DNA from: Sulfurospirillum tamanense
GTDB taxonomy: Bacteria > Campylobacterota > Campylobacteria > Campylobacterales > Campylobacteraceae
Reading direction: 5' to 3'
Assembly: GCF_016937535.1 (NCBI RefSeq)
Contig: NZ_JAFHKK010000018.1
Span: 1-54,297, forward strand
Length of the DNA stretch: 54,297 nt
Below, piece by piece: positions 24,835 through 33,919 of this stretch. The notes under the pieces are model-generated. The model ran no database searches and had not been told where the DNA came from. It was given only the letters and a program-made list of their open reading frames with translations. The translations under genes were made by a program, and so were the position numbers. Each line of letters opens with the position of its first letter. Position 1 is the first letter of the stretch.

Positions 24835-26756
24835 GGATATTATTAGGAATACTAGGCGCGTTGGTTTTGACAGTTGTCGCTGGATTACTGTACGTGTACG
24901 CTCAAATACGCTTTGATGCTTACGGAATTATTGATTACAAGCCCAAGCTTACCACCCAAATTTTTGATAGGCACGGAAAGTTAGTAGCCAATCTGTTTGA
25001 CGGGGAGCACCGTTTGTATGTGCCCTATGAAGCGATTCCTCCGCGTGTTGTCGAAGCCCTTGTGGCCATCGAAGATACCTCGTTTTTTGAGCACGGCGGC
25101 ATTAATGTAGAGGCGATTTTTCGTGCGGCTATCAAAGACATTCAAGCCATGAAGCTTGTTGAGGGCGCAAGCACTATTACGCAGCAGTTGGTTAAAAATG
25201 TTGTGCTCACGCGAGACAAAACCTTTCAACGCAAACTCAACGAAGTCGTGTTGGCTTTTAAAGTCGAAAGTGAACTTACTAAAGAAGAAATCTTAGAGCG
25301 CTACTTAAATCATGTCTATTTTGGGCACGGGTATTATGGCATCAAAACAGCGGCGCAAGGCTATTTTAACAAGGAACTTTCCGAGCTCACCCTTAAAGAG
25401 ATTGCCATATTGGTGGGGCTGCCCAAAGCCCCAAGTGCGTACGACCCCACGCGCAACCTTGACCTTGCGCTTGGACGCGCTAATCAAGTGCTTTCGCGTA
25501 TGAATACACTAGGCTGGGTAAGTGAAGAAGAGTACATTACTTCCCTTAATGAGCTGCCCCTTGTATACGATGAAACCCTCACTAAAAACCGCGCCCCTTA
25601 TGTGGTGGATGAGGTAATTAAACAAGCCAGTATTTATTTAGAAGATCTACGCCACGGCGGGTATGAGCTTCACCTTACTATTGATCTTGCTCTTCAAGAA
25701 GCAGGCCACCAAGCTCTAAATCGAGAAAAAATAGCTATTTTAGAGCGAAATCCTGAAGCGGATGAAGCTTTATTGAATGGTGCGTTAATTGCCATGGAAA
25801 ATGGTAGTGGCGAGGTGCTGGCACTTGTGGGGGGTGTGGATTATGGGCAAAGCCACTTTAATCGCGCAACCCAAAGTTCACGTCAACCTGGCAGTAGTTT
25901 TAAACCTTTTATTTACCAACATGCGTTGGATGCAGGTTATTCTCCTTTGACGCTTATTCCTGATATTTCAAGGGTTTATTCTGATAAAGAGACGGAAGAC
26001 GATTGGAAGCCTCGGAATTATGGGGAAAATTTTGATGGATTGGTGACACTAAAAGAGGCTCTAGTACGCTCGCGTAATCTAGCAACCATCAACTTACTTT
26101 CTGCTTTGGGGCTTGATGTGGTGCATCGGGATTTAACCAGAGCAGGTTTTGAGCGACTGCCACAGGATTTGACTATCGCTTTGGGTTCTTTTGGAATCTC
26201 CCCCCTTGCATACGCGCAGCTGTATTCGGCATTTTCCAACGCTGGGGAGATGGTAAGCCCGCTTATTATTAAAAAAATTAAAGACAGGTTTGGCAATAGT
26301 CAAACCTTTCAAGCAAGCAAAAAGCGTTTCACAAGCCCAGAGCAAAGTTTTTTAATGGTTGATATTTTAAAGGAAGCGGTCGAGCAAGGAACGGGCAAAA
26401 GAGCACAAGTGTCAGGCCTTGAGATTGCAGGAAAAACAGGCACAACAAACAACAACGTAGACGCTTGGTTTTGCGGATTTTCTCCCGAAATAGAAGTGTT
26501 GGTGTGGTTTGGGAATGACGATAATACACCCATGAATAAAAGTGAAACTGGAGGTCGGTCTGCCAGTACGGCTTTTGCGGATTTTATGAAGGAGTATTTA
26601 GCGCTTTATCCGCAAACCCGCCGTGCCTTTGTGCGTCCTAATGGGGTCGAGAGTGCTGTGATTGGTGGTAAAGAGGAATACTACACAACCACCTCCCCTT
26701 TGCCGCGCCCTTCCCAGGGAAGCAACGGGGCTCAAGAGGGTGGACTCATTTTTTAA
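24831..26756 (+). CDS. pbpA: Penicillin-binding protein 1A, bifunctional glycosyltransferase/transpeptidase
   Basis: 641 residues from ATG 24831 behind GAGAGGA; a far upstream in-frame start would run through the ABC gene. It has one N-terminal membrane helix, then a GT51 domain with ALVAIEDTSFFEHGG and GASTITQQLVKN (about residues 75-125). The transpeptidase domain has SSFK in RQPGSSFKPFIYQH, SRN in LVRSRNLAT and KTG in AGKTGTTNNN. It polymerises and crosslinks peptidoglycan. The C-terminal tail is short and Ser/Gly-rich. It converges on the antiporter gene with only 4 bases between stops. The symbol is by analogy. Confidence 0.93.
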   Translation: MRILLGILGALVLTVVAGLLYVYAQIRFDAYGIIDYKPKLTTQIFDRHGKLVANLFDGEHRLYVPYEAIPPRVVEALVAIEDTSFFEHGGINVEAIFRAAIKDIQAMKLVEGASTITQQLVKNVVLTRDKTFQRKLNEVVLAFKVESELTKEEILERYLNHVYFGHGYYGIKTAAQGYFNKELSELTLKEIAILVGLPKAPSAYDPTRNLDLALGRANQVLSRMNTLGWVSEEEYITSLNELPLVYDETLTKNRAPYVVDEVIKQASIYLEDLRHGGYELHLTIDLALQEAGHQALNREKIAILERNPEADEALLNGALIAMENGSGEVLALVGGVDYGQSHFNRATQSSRQPGSSFKPFIYQHALDAGYSPLTLIPDISRVYSDKETEDDWKPRNYGENFDGLVTLKEALVRSRNLATINLLSALGLDVVHRDLTRAGFERLPQDLTIALGSFGISPLAYAQLYSAFSNAGEMVSPLIIKKIKDRFGNSQTFQASKKRFTSPEQSFLMVDILKEAVEQGTGKRAQVSGLEIAGKTGTTNNNVDAWFCGFSPEIEVLVWFGNDDNTPMNKSETGGRSASTAFADFMKEYLALYPQTRRAFVRPNGVESAVIGGKEEYYTTTSPLPRPSQGSNGAQEGGLIF

Positions 26757-26760
26757 GGAG

Positions 26761-28227
26761 TCACTCTTTTGGGCCGTGGGTTAAAAATGCAAAGGTGTGA
26801 TTGAACACAAGGCTATCTTCGCATTGGACCAAAAGTAAATCGCCCTCTTGGAAAATAGTAGAGCCTGTTGGCTTTATATACTCTCCTTCACGCTTTAAAA
26901 GCAATACAAGAAAGTTCAAGGGAAGTGTGAGTTCGGCCAAGCTTTTCCCTATGGCATAAGTATTTTCATTGATGTAAAATTGTTTTAATGTGCGGCCAAG
27001 CAAAGGGGAGCTTGGAGGCTCTTGGGGCGTTTTTTGCGGGGGCGCCTCTACGCCAAGAATGCGTGCCATCAATGGAAGTGTAGTTCCTTGGATTAAAATA
27101 GAAGCAAGCACAACAAAAAATACTGTGTTAAAAATCAAAGAAGCATGTTCAAGTTTATACATAAATGGGTATGTTGCCAAAATAATAGGAACAGCGCCAC
27201 GCAGCCCAACCCAAGAGGTGAACAGTTTTTCACGCAAGTGAAGTGTGCTAAAAAGCAAGGTAAAAAGAACACCCAAGGGACGTGCAATAAAAATAAGCCA
27301 TAGTGCAATACCAAGAGCAGGAAGCGCTACGGCAGGAAGGTCTGAGGGAAAAACAAGCAAACCCAAGGTTAAAAAGACCCAGATTTGCATCACCCAAGCA
27401 AGTCCGTCGTGAAATCCTATGAGATTTTTTTTATGGACAAATTCGCGCGCATTAATGCAAATCCCTGCAACATAAACAGCCAAAAAGCCATTGCCTCCCA
27501 AGAAAGTTGCTCCGCCAAAGAGCAGCAAAACCCACCCAATGCTAAAGACCACATACAAGCCATAATGTGCTAGATGAAGTTTATTAAACAAAGAAGGCAT
27601 CATGACACCAAATCCATACCCCATGATGCCACCTATGAAAAATTGTAAAAGAAATTCCAAGAGTAGCTCTTCAAAACTAGCACTTTGAGGTAGGGCAATA
27701 ACTTGCAAGATAGTGATAGTGAGAAAGATAGCCATGGGATCATTGCTGCCAGACTCAAGTTCAAGAAGAGAGCCTAAACGCTTGCGAATAGCAAGACCTT
27801 TGGCACGAAAAATAGCAAATACAGCAGCCGCGTCGGTGGAAGAGATGATAGCGCCTAGCAAAAATGCCTCAAGAAACGAAACCTCCAGCAAAACATAGAC
27901 AGCTCCAGCTACTAGCCCTGCAGTCAAGACCACACCAAGAGTAGCTAGCAAAAGCCCCTCTTTTAGAACAGGACGAATAGACTTCCATAGGGTGTCAAGG
28001 CCTCCTGCAAATAAAATAAAAATAAGCGCTAAAGTGCCCACGGTTTGCGCAAAAAATGCATCATCAAAATAAATACCAAGTACGCCATCTGAACCTGCAA
28101 GCATTCCAATGCCCAAAAAAATAAACAAAGCGGGAATTCCAAACTTGTCAGAAAGTTTGCTAGCAATGACACTCAAAAGCATGAGGCTTGCGGCAATAAT
28201 TAAATACACTTCAAGCGTGCCCAGCAT
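26761..28227 (-). CDS. CPA1-family cation/proton antiporter with RCK_C domain (NhaP2/CvrA type)
   Basis: 488 residues. About 12 membrane segments include ISSTDAAAVFAIFRAKGL and ELESGSNDPMAIFLT, the ion-binding aspartate motifs of CPA1. The soluble C-terminal tail from about residue 405 (YAIGKSLAELTLPLNFLVLLL, FQEGDLLLVQC) is a TrkA_C/RCK_C domain. Such proteins exchange K+ or Na+ for H+ in pH and osmotic homeostasis. The RCK_C domain makes K+/H+ exchange more likely. Confidence 0.9.
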   Translation of the reverse strand: MLGTLEVYLIIAASLMLLSVIASKLSDKFGIPALFIFLGIGMLAGSDGVLGIYFDDAFFAQTVGTLALIFILFAGGLDTLWKSIRPVLKEGLLLATLGVVLTAGLVAGAVYVLLEVSFLEAFLLGAIISSTDAAAVFAIFRAKGLAIRKRLGSLLELESGSNDPMAIFLTITILQVIALPQSASFEELLLEFLLQFFIGGIMGYGFGVMMPSLFNKLHLAHYGLYVVFSIGWVLLLFGGATFLGGNGFLAVYVAGICINAREFVHKKNLIGFHDGLAWVMQIWVFLTLGLLVFPSDLPAVALPALGIALWLIFIARPLGVLFTLLFSTLHLREKLFTSWVGLRGAVPIILATYPFMYKLEHASLIFNTVFFVVLASILIQGTTLPLMARILGVEAPPQKTPQEPPSSPLLGRTLKQFYINENTYAIGKSLAELTLPLNFLVLLLKREGEYIKPTGSTIFQEGDLLLVQCEDSLVFNHTFAFLTHGPKE

Positions 28228-28295
28228 TTATTCTCCTAAGTTTTTTGCAAAAGTGTAGCAAAGAAAGGCTAAAAAAGAGGGGCAGAAGTAGGAGG

Positions 28296-28320
28296 AAAGG
28301 GGGCCTTGAAGACTCCCTTT
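28296..28320 (-). terminator. Possible terminator downstream of glnA
   Basis: On the minus strand AAAGGGAGTC pairs with GGCCCCCTTT (one mismatch, one G-T pair) around a five-base loop, four bases past the glnA stop. The T-run after it is interrupted, so termination is not certain. Confidence 0.4.
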
Positions 28321-28323
28321 TGA

Positions 28324-29754
28324 TTAGCAGGAATAGGTGGTTTTGAATTCAAAAGGCGTAGGTCTGGCTTCGTAGGGCCATACTTGCGTCTCAAATTTGT
28401 AGTGTTGGTAGGTATCAATAAAATGTTTGCTCATAACTGGCTTCAAATACTCATTGTCGCGAATCACTGCCTCTAGAGATCCACGAAGCGTGTGGGGCAT
28501 TTGATTGATGCCGCGCTCACGGATTTCATCCAAAGAGAGCTCAAATAAATCTTCGTCCATTGGCCCAGCAGGCTCAGTTTTGTTTTTGATACCATCAAGG
28601 CCCGCCATAAGCATGGCACTAAAGGCAAGGTACGGGTTGCCAGTGGAGTCAGGAAAACGCATCTCAATACGGGTTGATTTTTCACCACTACCGTAAGGAA
28701 TACGGCAAGAGGCCGAACGGTTTTGTGAAGAGTAAGTCAAGATGGACGGTGCTTCAAAGCCGGGAATCAAACGCTTATACGAGTTGGTGGATGCATTGGT
28801 AAAGGCAGCAACGCTACGTGCGTGGGCCAAGATCCCGCCAATATAATAGCGTGCCATGTCGCTAAGGTTTGCGTATTCGCCTTCTTTATAAAAAAGGTTT
28901 TTTCCGTCTTTCCAGATGGATTGGTGGACATGCATGCCGCTACCGTTGTCGCCATAGAGAGGCTTTGGCATGAACGTAGCTGTTTTTCCGTTAAGGTGAG
29001 CTACCATGCGCACAACGTATTTGTATTTTTGCACATTGTCTGCTGCTTCAACAAGGGTGCCAAATTTTACACCGATTTCACCTTGGGCTTGCGCCACTTC
29101 GTGGTGGACTACGAACACCTCAAGGCCCACTTGTTCAAGGACTTGTACCATCTCTGCGCGCAAATCTACCATAGAGTCGATAGGTTGGCATGGGAAATAG
29201 CCGCCTTTGGTACGCGGTCGGTGGCCTGTGTTGTAGCCGTCTGGGTAATCAGTGGCATCATTCCAGCCACCTTCTTCGGAATCAACACAATAGGAGGCGC
29301 AGTTAATGTCATCTTTGATTTTGACATCATCAAAGACAAAAAATTCATTCTCTGGCCCAAAAAAAGCAGTATCGCCCACGCCACTTTCGCTTAAATGGCT
29401 TACTGCTTTTTTGGCGATACTTCGAGGGCATTTTTCGTACATTTGACCTTTGTAAATGTCGTAAACGTCACAAATAACAATGACAGTAGAATCTGCAGTG
29501 AAGGGATCTAAAAAGGCAGTTTCTGCCTCTGGGATAAGCACCATGTCTGAACGGTTAATGGGCTGCCAAGCGTCTACTGAGGAGCCATCAAACGGAATTC
29601 CACTCTTGAAGGTATCAGGGCTGATGGCGGTCATTGTGTAGGTAACATGGTGCCATGTGCCTTTAATGTCAGTGAAACGAAAATCAACAAATTTTACTTC
29701 GTTTTCTTTGCAGTAAGAGAAAAACTCTTCAACGCTATTAACAAACTTTCCCAT
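28324..29754 (-). CDS. glnA: Glutamine synthetase type I
   Basis: 476 residues from ATG 29754, supported by AGGAG 4-8 bases upstream; a longer frame to 29814 is not needed. Family motifs include [41 protein letters not shown] and [19 protein letters not shown]. It makes glutamine from glutamate, ammonia and ATP. At the adenylylation loop, where E. coli has NLYDLP, this protein has DLFELS (Phe at about residue 404), so GlnE-type modification at that tyrosine is impossible. H. pylori GlnA is reported to show the same loss. It is monocistronic with a possible -10 at 29786-29791. Confidence 0.97.
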   Translation of the reverse strand: MGKFVNSVEEFFSYCKENEVKFVDFRFTDIKGTWHHVTYTMTAISPDTFKSGIPFDGSSVDAWQPINRSDMVLIPEAETAFLDPFTADSTVIVICDVYDIYKGQMYEKCPRSIAKKAVSHLSESGVGDTAFFGPENEFFVFDDVKIKDDINCASYCVDSEEGGWNDATDYPDGYNTGHRPRTKGGYFPCQPIDSMVDLRAEMVQVLEQVGLEVFVVHHEVAQAQGEIGVKFGTLVEAADNVQKYKYVVRMVAHLNGKTATFMPKPLYGDNGSGMHVHQSIWKDGKNLFYKEGEYANLSDMARYYIGGILAHARSVAAFTNASTNSYKRLIPGFEAPSILTYSSQNRSASCRIPYGSGEKSTRIEMRFPDSTGNPYLAFSAMLMAGLDGIKNKTEPAGPMDEDLFELSLDEIRERGINQMPHTLRGSLEAVIRDNEYLKPVMSKHFIDTYQHYKFETQVWPYEARPTPFEFKTTYSC

Positions 29755-29785
29755 ATGAACTCCTGTGTAAGATAGTGTTGGCAGT

Positions 29786-29791
29786 ATTGTA
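29786..29791 (-). promoter_or_regulatory. Putative -10 element of glnA
   Basis: TACAAT on the minus strand, 32 bases upstream of the glnA ATG. Confidence 0.45.
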
Positions 29792-29826
29792 CCGCATTGC
29801 TTTGGAAAAGCCACCGCGCATAATGA

Positions 29827-30606
29827 TTAAAAAGTAATCAATTCGCGCTCTCGATTGGAAAAAATTGCACATTTTGTATACCCAAAGGTTTTGGCTAGCG
29901 CAACAACAATCTCGCCGCCTTCACCAACATGTTCTGGCGCGTGCGCGTCTGAGCTAAACGTGATAGGAATATTTAGATTAGCAACCTCTTCCAAAAGCAG
30001 TGCAGAGGGGTACTGTTCCTTGATGGGCTTGCGGAAGCCTGCGGTATTGATCTCTACAACCATGTTGGCTTTCTTAATGGCCATGAGGGCGTTTTTTGCC
30101 AAAAGTCGCACATCTTTTTTAGGGAGAAATTTAAAGACTTTAATCAAGTCGAAATGCCCAACAATGTCAAAATGGCGTGTTTTTGCCATAGCTTCAATGG
30201 CATCAAAATAATCCTGCCAAATCGTATCAATACTGCGTTGCTTGTATTCCCCAATAAACTCAGGGTTGTCAAAGCCCCACTCTCCCAAAAAGTGCACTGA
30301 GCCAATTTGATAATCACACGGTCTTGATAAAACTTTCTCCTCCATATACCCTCGCAAAAAATCGACCTCATAACCCAAAGATACATGTATTTGATCGGCA
30401 TATGCCATTTTGGCTTCTTGCACCATGGCTTCATAGGTTTCCATAAGCTCAAGGCTCATGCGGTAACGGGAGTCAAAGGCCATGGGGGCGTGGTCAGAAA
30501 AACCGAAGTAGCGACATTCTGTTTTGATGGCTGCTTCTACATATTGCATGGGGGTGCCTGTGGCATGATGGCAAAGCGAGGTATGGTTGTGTAAATCAAC
30601 AAGCAT
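29827..30606 (-). CDS. PHP-domain histidinol-phosphatase-like protein (HisJ family)
   Basis: 259 residues. The PHP metal motifs are LVDLHNHTSLCHHA at the N-terminus, GFSDHAPM, LGYEVDF, GSVHFL, IVGHFDLIK and SSDAHAPEHVG. These match the HisJ/HisK family, which dephosphorylates histidinol phosphate in histidine synthesis. No his genes are adjacent, so another phosphoester substrate is possible. It is divergent from cheZ, with a perfect repeat copy in the 100-base spacer. Confidence 0.85.
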   Translation of the reverse strand: MLVDLHNHTSLCHHATGTPMQYVEAAIKTECRYFGFSDHAPMAFDSRYRMSLELMETYEAMVQEAKMAYADQIHVSLGYEVDFLRGYMEEKVLSRPCDYQIGSVHFLGEWGFDNPEFIGEYKQRSIDTIWQDYFDAIEAMAKTRHFDIVGHFDLIKVFKFLPKKDVRLLAKNALMAIKKANMVVEINTAGFRKPIKEQYPSALLLEEVANLNIPITFSSDAHAPEHVGEGGEIVVALAKTFGYTKCAIFSNRERELITF

Positions 30607-30623
30607 GTTTACTCCTTGTGGCC

Positions 30624-30633
30624 TTACATGTAA
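30624..30633. repeat. TTACATGTAA element between divergent PHP gene and cheZ
   Basis: Perfect 10-mer with near-symmetric GCC/GGC flanks, plus-oriented long form, 18 bases upstream of the PHP gene start. Confidence 0.9.
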
Positions 30634-30667
30634 AGGCTCTTTAAACTTGAATTATACGAAACTTTAT

Positions 30668-30673
30668 TATAAT
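30668..30673 (+). promoter_or_regulatory. -10 element of cheZ
   Basis: TATAAT, 34 bases before the cheZ ATG. Confidence 0.6.
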
Positions 30674-30706
30674 CTTCCCCAACTGTCCACACTTAGGAGT
30701 ATTGCA

Positions 30707-31426
30707 ATGACACAAGAAGAGCTTGATGCGTTAATGGCTGGTGGTCTTGATGAGATTAGCGAAGAGGCTGCCAATGACACGCCAGCAGAAGAGGAAGCTG
30801 CGCCTGAGGAAGAGCTGTCTGAACCAGAGGCTGACCCTGTAGAGGATTTTAATGCAAGCAGTTACCGCATTTCCTCAAGCCTTTCGTGGCCACCACCACC
30901 CCCTACCCAAGACCACAAAATGGTGCACCAACTTGATGATGTAACGCGCGATTCGGAAATTAAGGCTACAGAAGTTTTTGATAAACTTGAAGCCATCAGT
31001 GCTGCTTTGGGTGAGGTTCAAAACGAAGCAAATGAGGTAACGACCACTCTTGATAACACCGTGGCGCTTTTTGCAACGTTGATTGAAAAATTCCCCAATG
31101 TGGAGCGTTTTGCAACCGCCTTGGAAGAAGTTGCTCAGGCAAAAGAAAAAATGGACAACTTGGTGATGAATGCGCAAATGGCCGAAGATGAGATCATGAT
31201 GACCATGGATATTATGCAGTATCAAGATATCCATCGCCAAAAAATCGAACGGGTTATTAATGTTATGCGCGCGCTTTCACACTACATGAGTAGTTTGTTT
31301 GAGGGAAAAATCGAAGATTCAAAGCGTGTGAGTTCTGCTGTGCATATCGAAGGAGATAGCACTACTGCGGATGTGGTAACCAATGAAGACATTGAAGCAC
31401 TTATTGATACCCTTGGAAAGAAATAA
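30707..31426 (+). CDS. cheZ: CheY-phosphate phosphatase CheZ
   Basis: 239 residues from ATG 30707, with AGGAGT upstream; an earlier in-frame start at 30587 is antisense to the PHP gene start. The catalytic segment MDIMQYQDIHRQKIERV supplies Asp174 and Gln178 in the D-x3-Q spacing of E. coli CheZ D143/Q147. A long helical hairpin spans about residues 85-215, preceded by an acidic and then proline-rich linker (WPPPPPT). Both ends carry short peptides (TQEELDALMAGGL and NEDIEALIDTLG) resembling the CheY-binding N-terminus of FliM. It ends chemotaxis signals by dephosphorylating CheY. Confidence 0.88.
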   Translation: MTQEELDALMAGGLDEISEEAANDTPAEEEAAPEEELSEPEADPVEDFNASSYRISSSLSWPPPPPTQDHKMVHQLDDVTRDSEIKATEVFDKLEAISAALGEVQNEANEVTTTLDNTVALFATLIEKFPNVERFATALEEVAQAKEKMDNLVMNAQMAEDEIMMTMDIMQYQDIHRQKIERVINVMRALSHYMSSLFEGKIEDSKRVSSAVHIEGDSTTADVVTNEDIEALIDTLGKK

Positions 31427-32683
31427 TTGAAACGTCCTGAACTACTCTCTCCTGCGGGAAATCCTGAAAAACTGAAGCTCGCTTTAGCGTATGGAGCAGA
31501 CGCTGTATATGGAGGCGTGAGCCACTTTTCGTTGCGCATTCGCTCAGGCAAAGAGTTTACCTATGAGAGTTTTCATGAGGCGGTGGAGTATACCCATCGG
31601 CTTGGAAAAAAGATTTATGTAACTATTAATGGGTTTCCCTTCAATGCGCAAATTGAATTGCTAAAAAAACACATCAGTACCATGGCAGCCATGAAACCCG
31701 ATGCTTTTATTATGGCAACGCCAGGGGTTGTGCGCCTTTCGCGTGAATTGGCGCCAGAGATTCCAGTGCATCTCTCTACGCAAGCCAACGTGCTCAATTA
31801 CCTTGATGCGCAAGTGTATTGGGATCTTGGGGTAAAACGTATTGTCGCAGCACGTGAAATTGGACTCAAGGATTTGGCGGGCATTAAAGAGCGATTGCCA
31901 GAGCTTGAACTAGAAGCCTTTGTGCACGGGTCAATGTGCTTTGCCTACAGTGGAAGGTGCCTGATAAGCTCCGTACAAAGTGGGCGCGTGCCCAACCGCG
32001 GGAGTTGCGCCAACGATTGCCGTTTTCCTTACACCTTGTATGCCAAGAATGAAGAAACAGACACTTTATTTCGCCTTGAAGAAGACGAAACGGGTACACA
32101 TATCATGAATGCCAAAGATTTGAATTTGGCTGTACATGTAGAAGAAATTATCCAAAGCGGCGTGGTGGACGCGCTAAAAATCGAAGGACGCACCAAGAGT
32201 CCTTATTATGTTGCCACAACGGCCAGGGCGTATCGCATGGCAATTGAAGACGCACTTGTGGGAAATTTTCAACCCAAGCGTTACGAGGAAGAGCTTGATA
32301 CCATCAAAAATCGTGGGTTTTTTGATGGGTATTTGGTGCATCGCCCTTTTGAAAAACACCAAGCGCAAAATTTGAAAACTTCTATCGTGGAGGGAAGCGC
32401 TCAAGTATTTGCACTTGTGGATGAAAGTGGCAGTTTTTTTCATGCCAAAGACACAGTAGCACCAGCGCAATGGTATGAAGTGGTGACGCCCTATAATGCT
32501 CCATTTGTAGCGCCCATGTGTAATGAAATTGGTGAGATTAAAACAGCCCAAGGGAAAACGTGGCTACAGTTTTTTCAGATTGAAACGGATCTTGGTAAAA
32601 AACTAGAGGCTATTCACAGCGGCAACACGAATGCTGTAAAACTACCTTGCGCGCTTCCTCCTTTCTCATTTTTGCGCAAGTAA
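31427..32683 (+). CDS. U32-family peptidase-like protein (TrhP/YegQ type)
   Basis: 418 residues starting with TTG immediately after the cheZ stop. The N-terminus ELLSPAGNPEKLKLALAYGADAVYGG and the U32 signature EAFVHGSMCFAYSGRCLIS are complete, followed by more cysteines in NRGSCANDCRFPY that may bind an iron-sulfur cluster. Close relatives (TrhP) take part in prephenate-dependent hydroxylation of tRNA wobble uridine rather than proteolysis. A diverged repeat copy at 32132 encodes AVHVEE. Confidence 0.88.
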   Translation: MKRPELLSPAGNPEKLKLALAYGADAVYGGVSHFSLRIRSGKEFTYESFHEAVEYTHRLGKKIYVTINGFPFNAQIELLKKHISTMAAMKPDAFIMATPGVVRLSRELAPEIPVHLSTQANVLNYLDAQVYWDLGVKRIVAAREIGLKDLAGIKERLPELELEAFVHGSMCFAYSGRCLISSVQSGRVPNRGSCANDCRFPYTLYAKNEETDTLFRLEEDETGTHIMNAKDLNLAVHVEEIIQSGVVDALKIEGRTKSPYYVATTARAYRMAIEDALVGNFQPKRYEEELDTIKNRGFFDGYLVHRPFEKHQAQNLKTSIVEGSAQVFALVDESGSFFHAKDTVAPAQWYEVVTPYNAPFVAPMCNEIGEIKTAQGKTWLQFFQIETDLGKKLEAIHSGNTNAVKLPCALPPFSFLRK

Positions 32684-32697
32684 TTCAAGGAAGCTAC

Positions 32698-33195
32698 ATG
32701 CGATTTGTTTCTATTTTAATGCCCAGTAAAAGTAACATGGATGTTATGAGTGAATGTGCAAAAACGTTGGAAAAATTTGGCGTAAAGCATGAGGTTTTGA
32801 TCACCTCTGCGCACCGAAGCCTTGAGCGAACGCAAGCCTATGTTAAGGAGGCGGAATCCAGGGGCGCACAGCTGTTTATTGTTGGGGCGGGCATGGCGGC
32901 GCATTTGGCGGGCGTGGTGGCTGCTTTAACAACAAGACCTGTTATTGGCGTACCTTTAAATACATCACCGCTGCACGGCGTAGACGCGCTGCTGTCAACC
33001 GTTCAAATGCCTAGTGGTATCCCTGTTGGGGTAATGGCTATTGGAAGCGCGGGCGCTACCAATAGTGCTTTTTTGGCAATGCAAATTTTGGCATTAGAAG
33101 ACGCAGAATTAGACGCCAAGCTCAAAGAGGATCGCATTTTGAAGGCAAAAAAGGTCGAAGTCGATTCAGAGGATATTGAAGTGAGACTTTTATAA
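32698..33195 (+). CDS. purE: PurE-type 5-(carboxyamino)imidazole ribonucleotide mutase
   Basis: 165 residues from ATG 32698 behind CAAGGAAGC. The body is clearly Pur[30 protein letters not shown] and [32 protein letters not shown]. It would move the carboxyl group of N5-CAIR to C4 in purine synthesis. The N-terminal phosphate-binding loop, GSxSD in most PurE proteins, reads PSKSN here (residues 9-13), an unusual change at substrate-contacting positions. There is no purK next to it. Confidence 0.88.
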   Translation: MRFVSILMPSKSNMDVMSECAKTLEKFGVKHEVLITSAHRSLERTQAYVKEAESRGAQLFIVGAGMAAHLAGVVAALTTRPVIGVPLNTSPLHGVDALLSTVQMPSGIPVGVMAIGSAGATNSAFLAMQILALEDAELDAKLKEDRILKAKKVEVDSEDIEVRLL

Positions 33196-33210
33196 CACAA
33201 AGGACAACCC

Positions 33211-33678
33211 ATGCAAACGTGGCTTGAAATGGATGAGTTTTGCAAATTGGTGCACCTTGATAGAGAGAGTGTGGAAGCATTGGTTGAAAAAGGAGAGCTT
33301 AAAACGCGCAATGAGGCAGAGAGGATTTTAGTGGAAGCATCGTTAGGTAATTTGAGCGTTATTCCAAAACCCACTGCGCCAGTCTCTGATGGACCACTTA
33401 TTGAGGCAGATTTTGTGGAAAAAACCATTGGGACGATTTTGGGTTTGCACGAAAAAGTCTTGGATGCCAAAGATGAAACTCTTGAGGCACTAAAGAGTGA
33501 AAATCGTTTTTTAAAAGAAGCGCTGTTTTCTATGCAAGAACTGTATGATGAAGACCGTAAAACCATCGAAACGTTGACGGAGCAATTGCGCCACTCCCAA
33601 GAAGAGGTGGAATTTTTAAAACGCAAATACAAGCTTATGTGGAACCACGCGGTTGAAAATTACAAAAAAGAATCCTAG
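33211..33678 (+). CDS. DUF3972-type conserved coiled-coil protein
   Basis: 155 residues. The N-terminus WLEMDEFCKLVHLDRESVEALVEKGEL looks like a MerR/excisionase-like winged helix, and the second half (about residues 80-150) is a continuous coiled coil. I place it in the Campylobacterota family DUF3972 from memory. The role is unknown; the helix-turn-helix plus coiled coil suggests a DNA-binding dimer. Its end overlaps the glutaredoxin-like frame by 26 bases. Confidence 0.7.
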   Translation: MQTWLEMDEFCKLVHLDRESVEALVEKGELKTRNEAERILVEASLGNLSVIPKPTAPVSDGPLIEADFVEKTIGTILGLHEKVLDAKDETLEALKSENRFLKEALFSMQELYDEDRKTIETLTEQLRHSQEEVEFLKRKYKLMWNHAVENYKKES

Positions 33679-33913
33679 TGTACATGTAACGCTTTTTGGA
33701 GCGCCTAGGTGCCCTTGGTGCGCAAAGGCAAAGGCTTTTTTGAAGCGTCACGGTGTTGGGCACCGTTATGTTGATGTTTTGAAAGACCCTTTGGCAAAAT
33801 CTCAGTGTAATCAACACGGGTGTTTTCAGATTCCTGTTGTTGTTGTAGGCAGGCGCTGGATGTGTGGGTTTTATGAACTGAAGCTAAAAAAAGAACTCGG
33901 AATAAAAGGATAA
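33653..33913 (+). CDS. Glutaredoxin-like protein with CPWC
   Basis: 86 residues if it starts at TTG 33653; no ATG or GTG fits before the fold begins at VHVTLFG. CPWC lies near residues 20-23, the proline of FQIPVVVV is the cis-Pro, and CGFYELKLKKELG ends the fold. It probably reduces disulfides or glutathionylated proteins. Its start overlaps the DUF3972 gene. A one-mismatch repeat encodes its first strand SVHVT. Confidence 0.75.
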   Translation: MKITKKNPSVHVTLFGAPRCPWCAKAKAFLKRHGVGHRYVDVLKDPLAKSQCNQHGCFQIPVVVVGRRWMCGFYELKLKKELGIKG

Positions 33914-33919
33914 CCATTG

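Noticed and set aside
28822-29394. 190-codon frame antisense to glnA
   Set aside because: Complement of conserved glnA codons; no ribosome site or family match.
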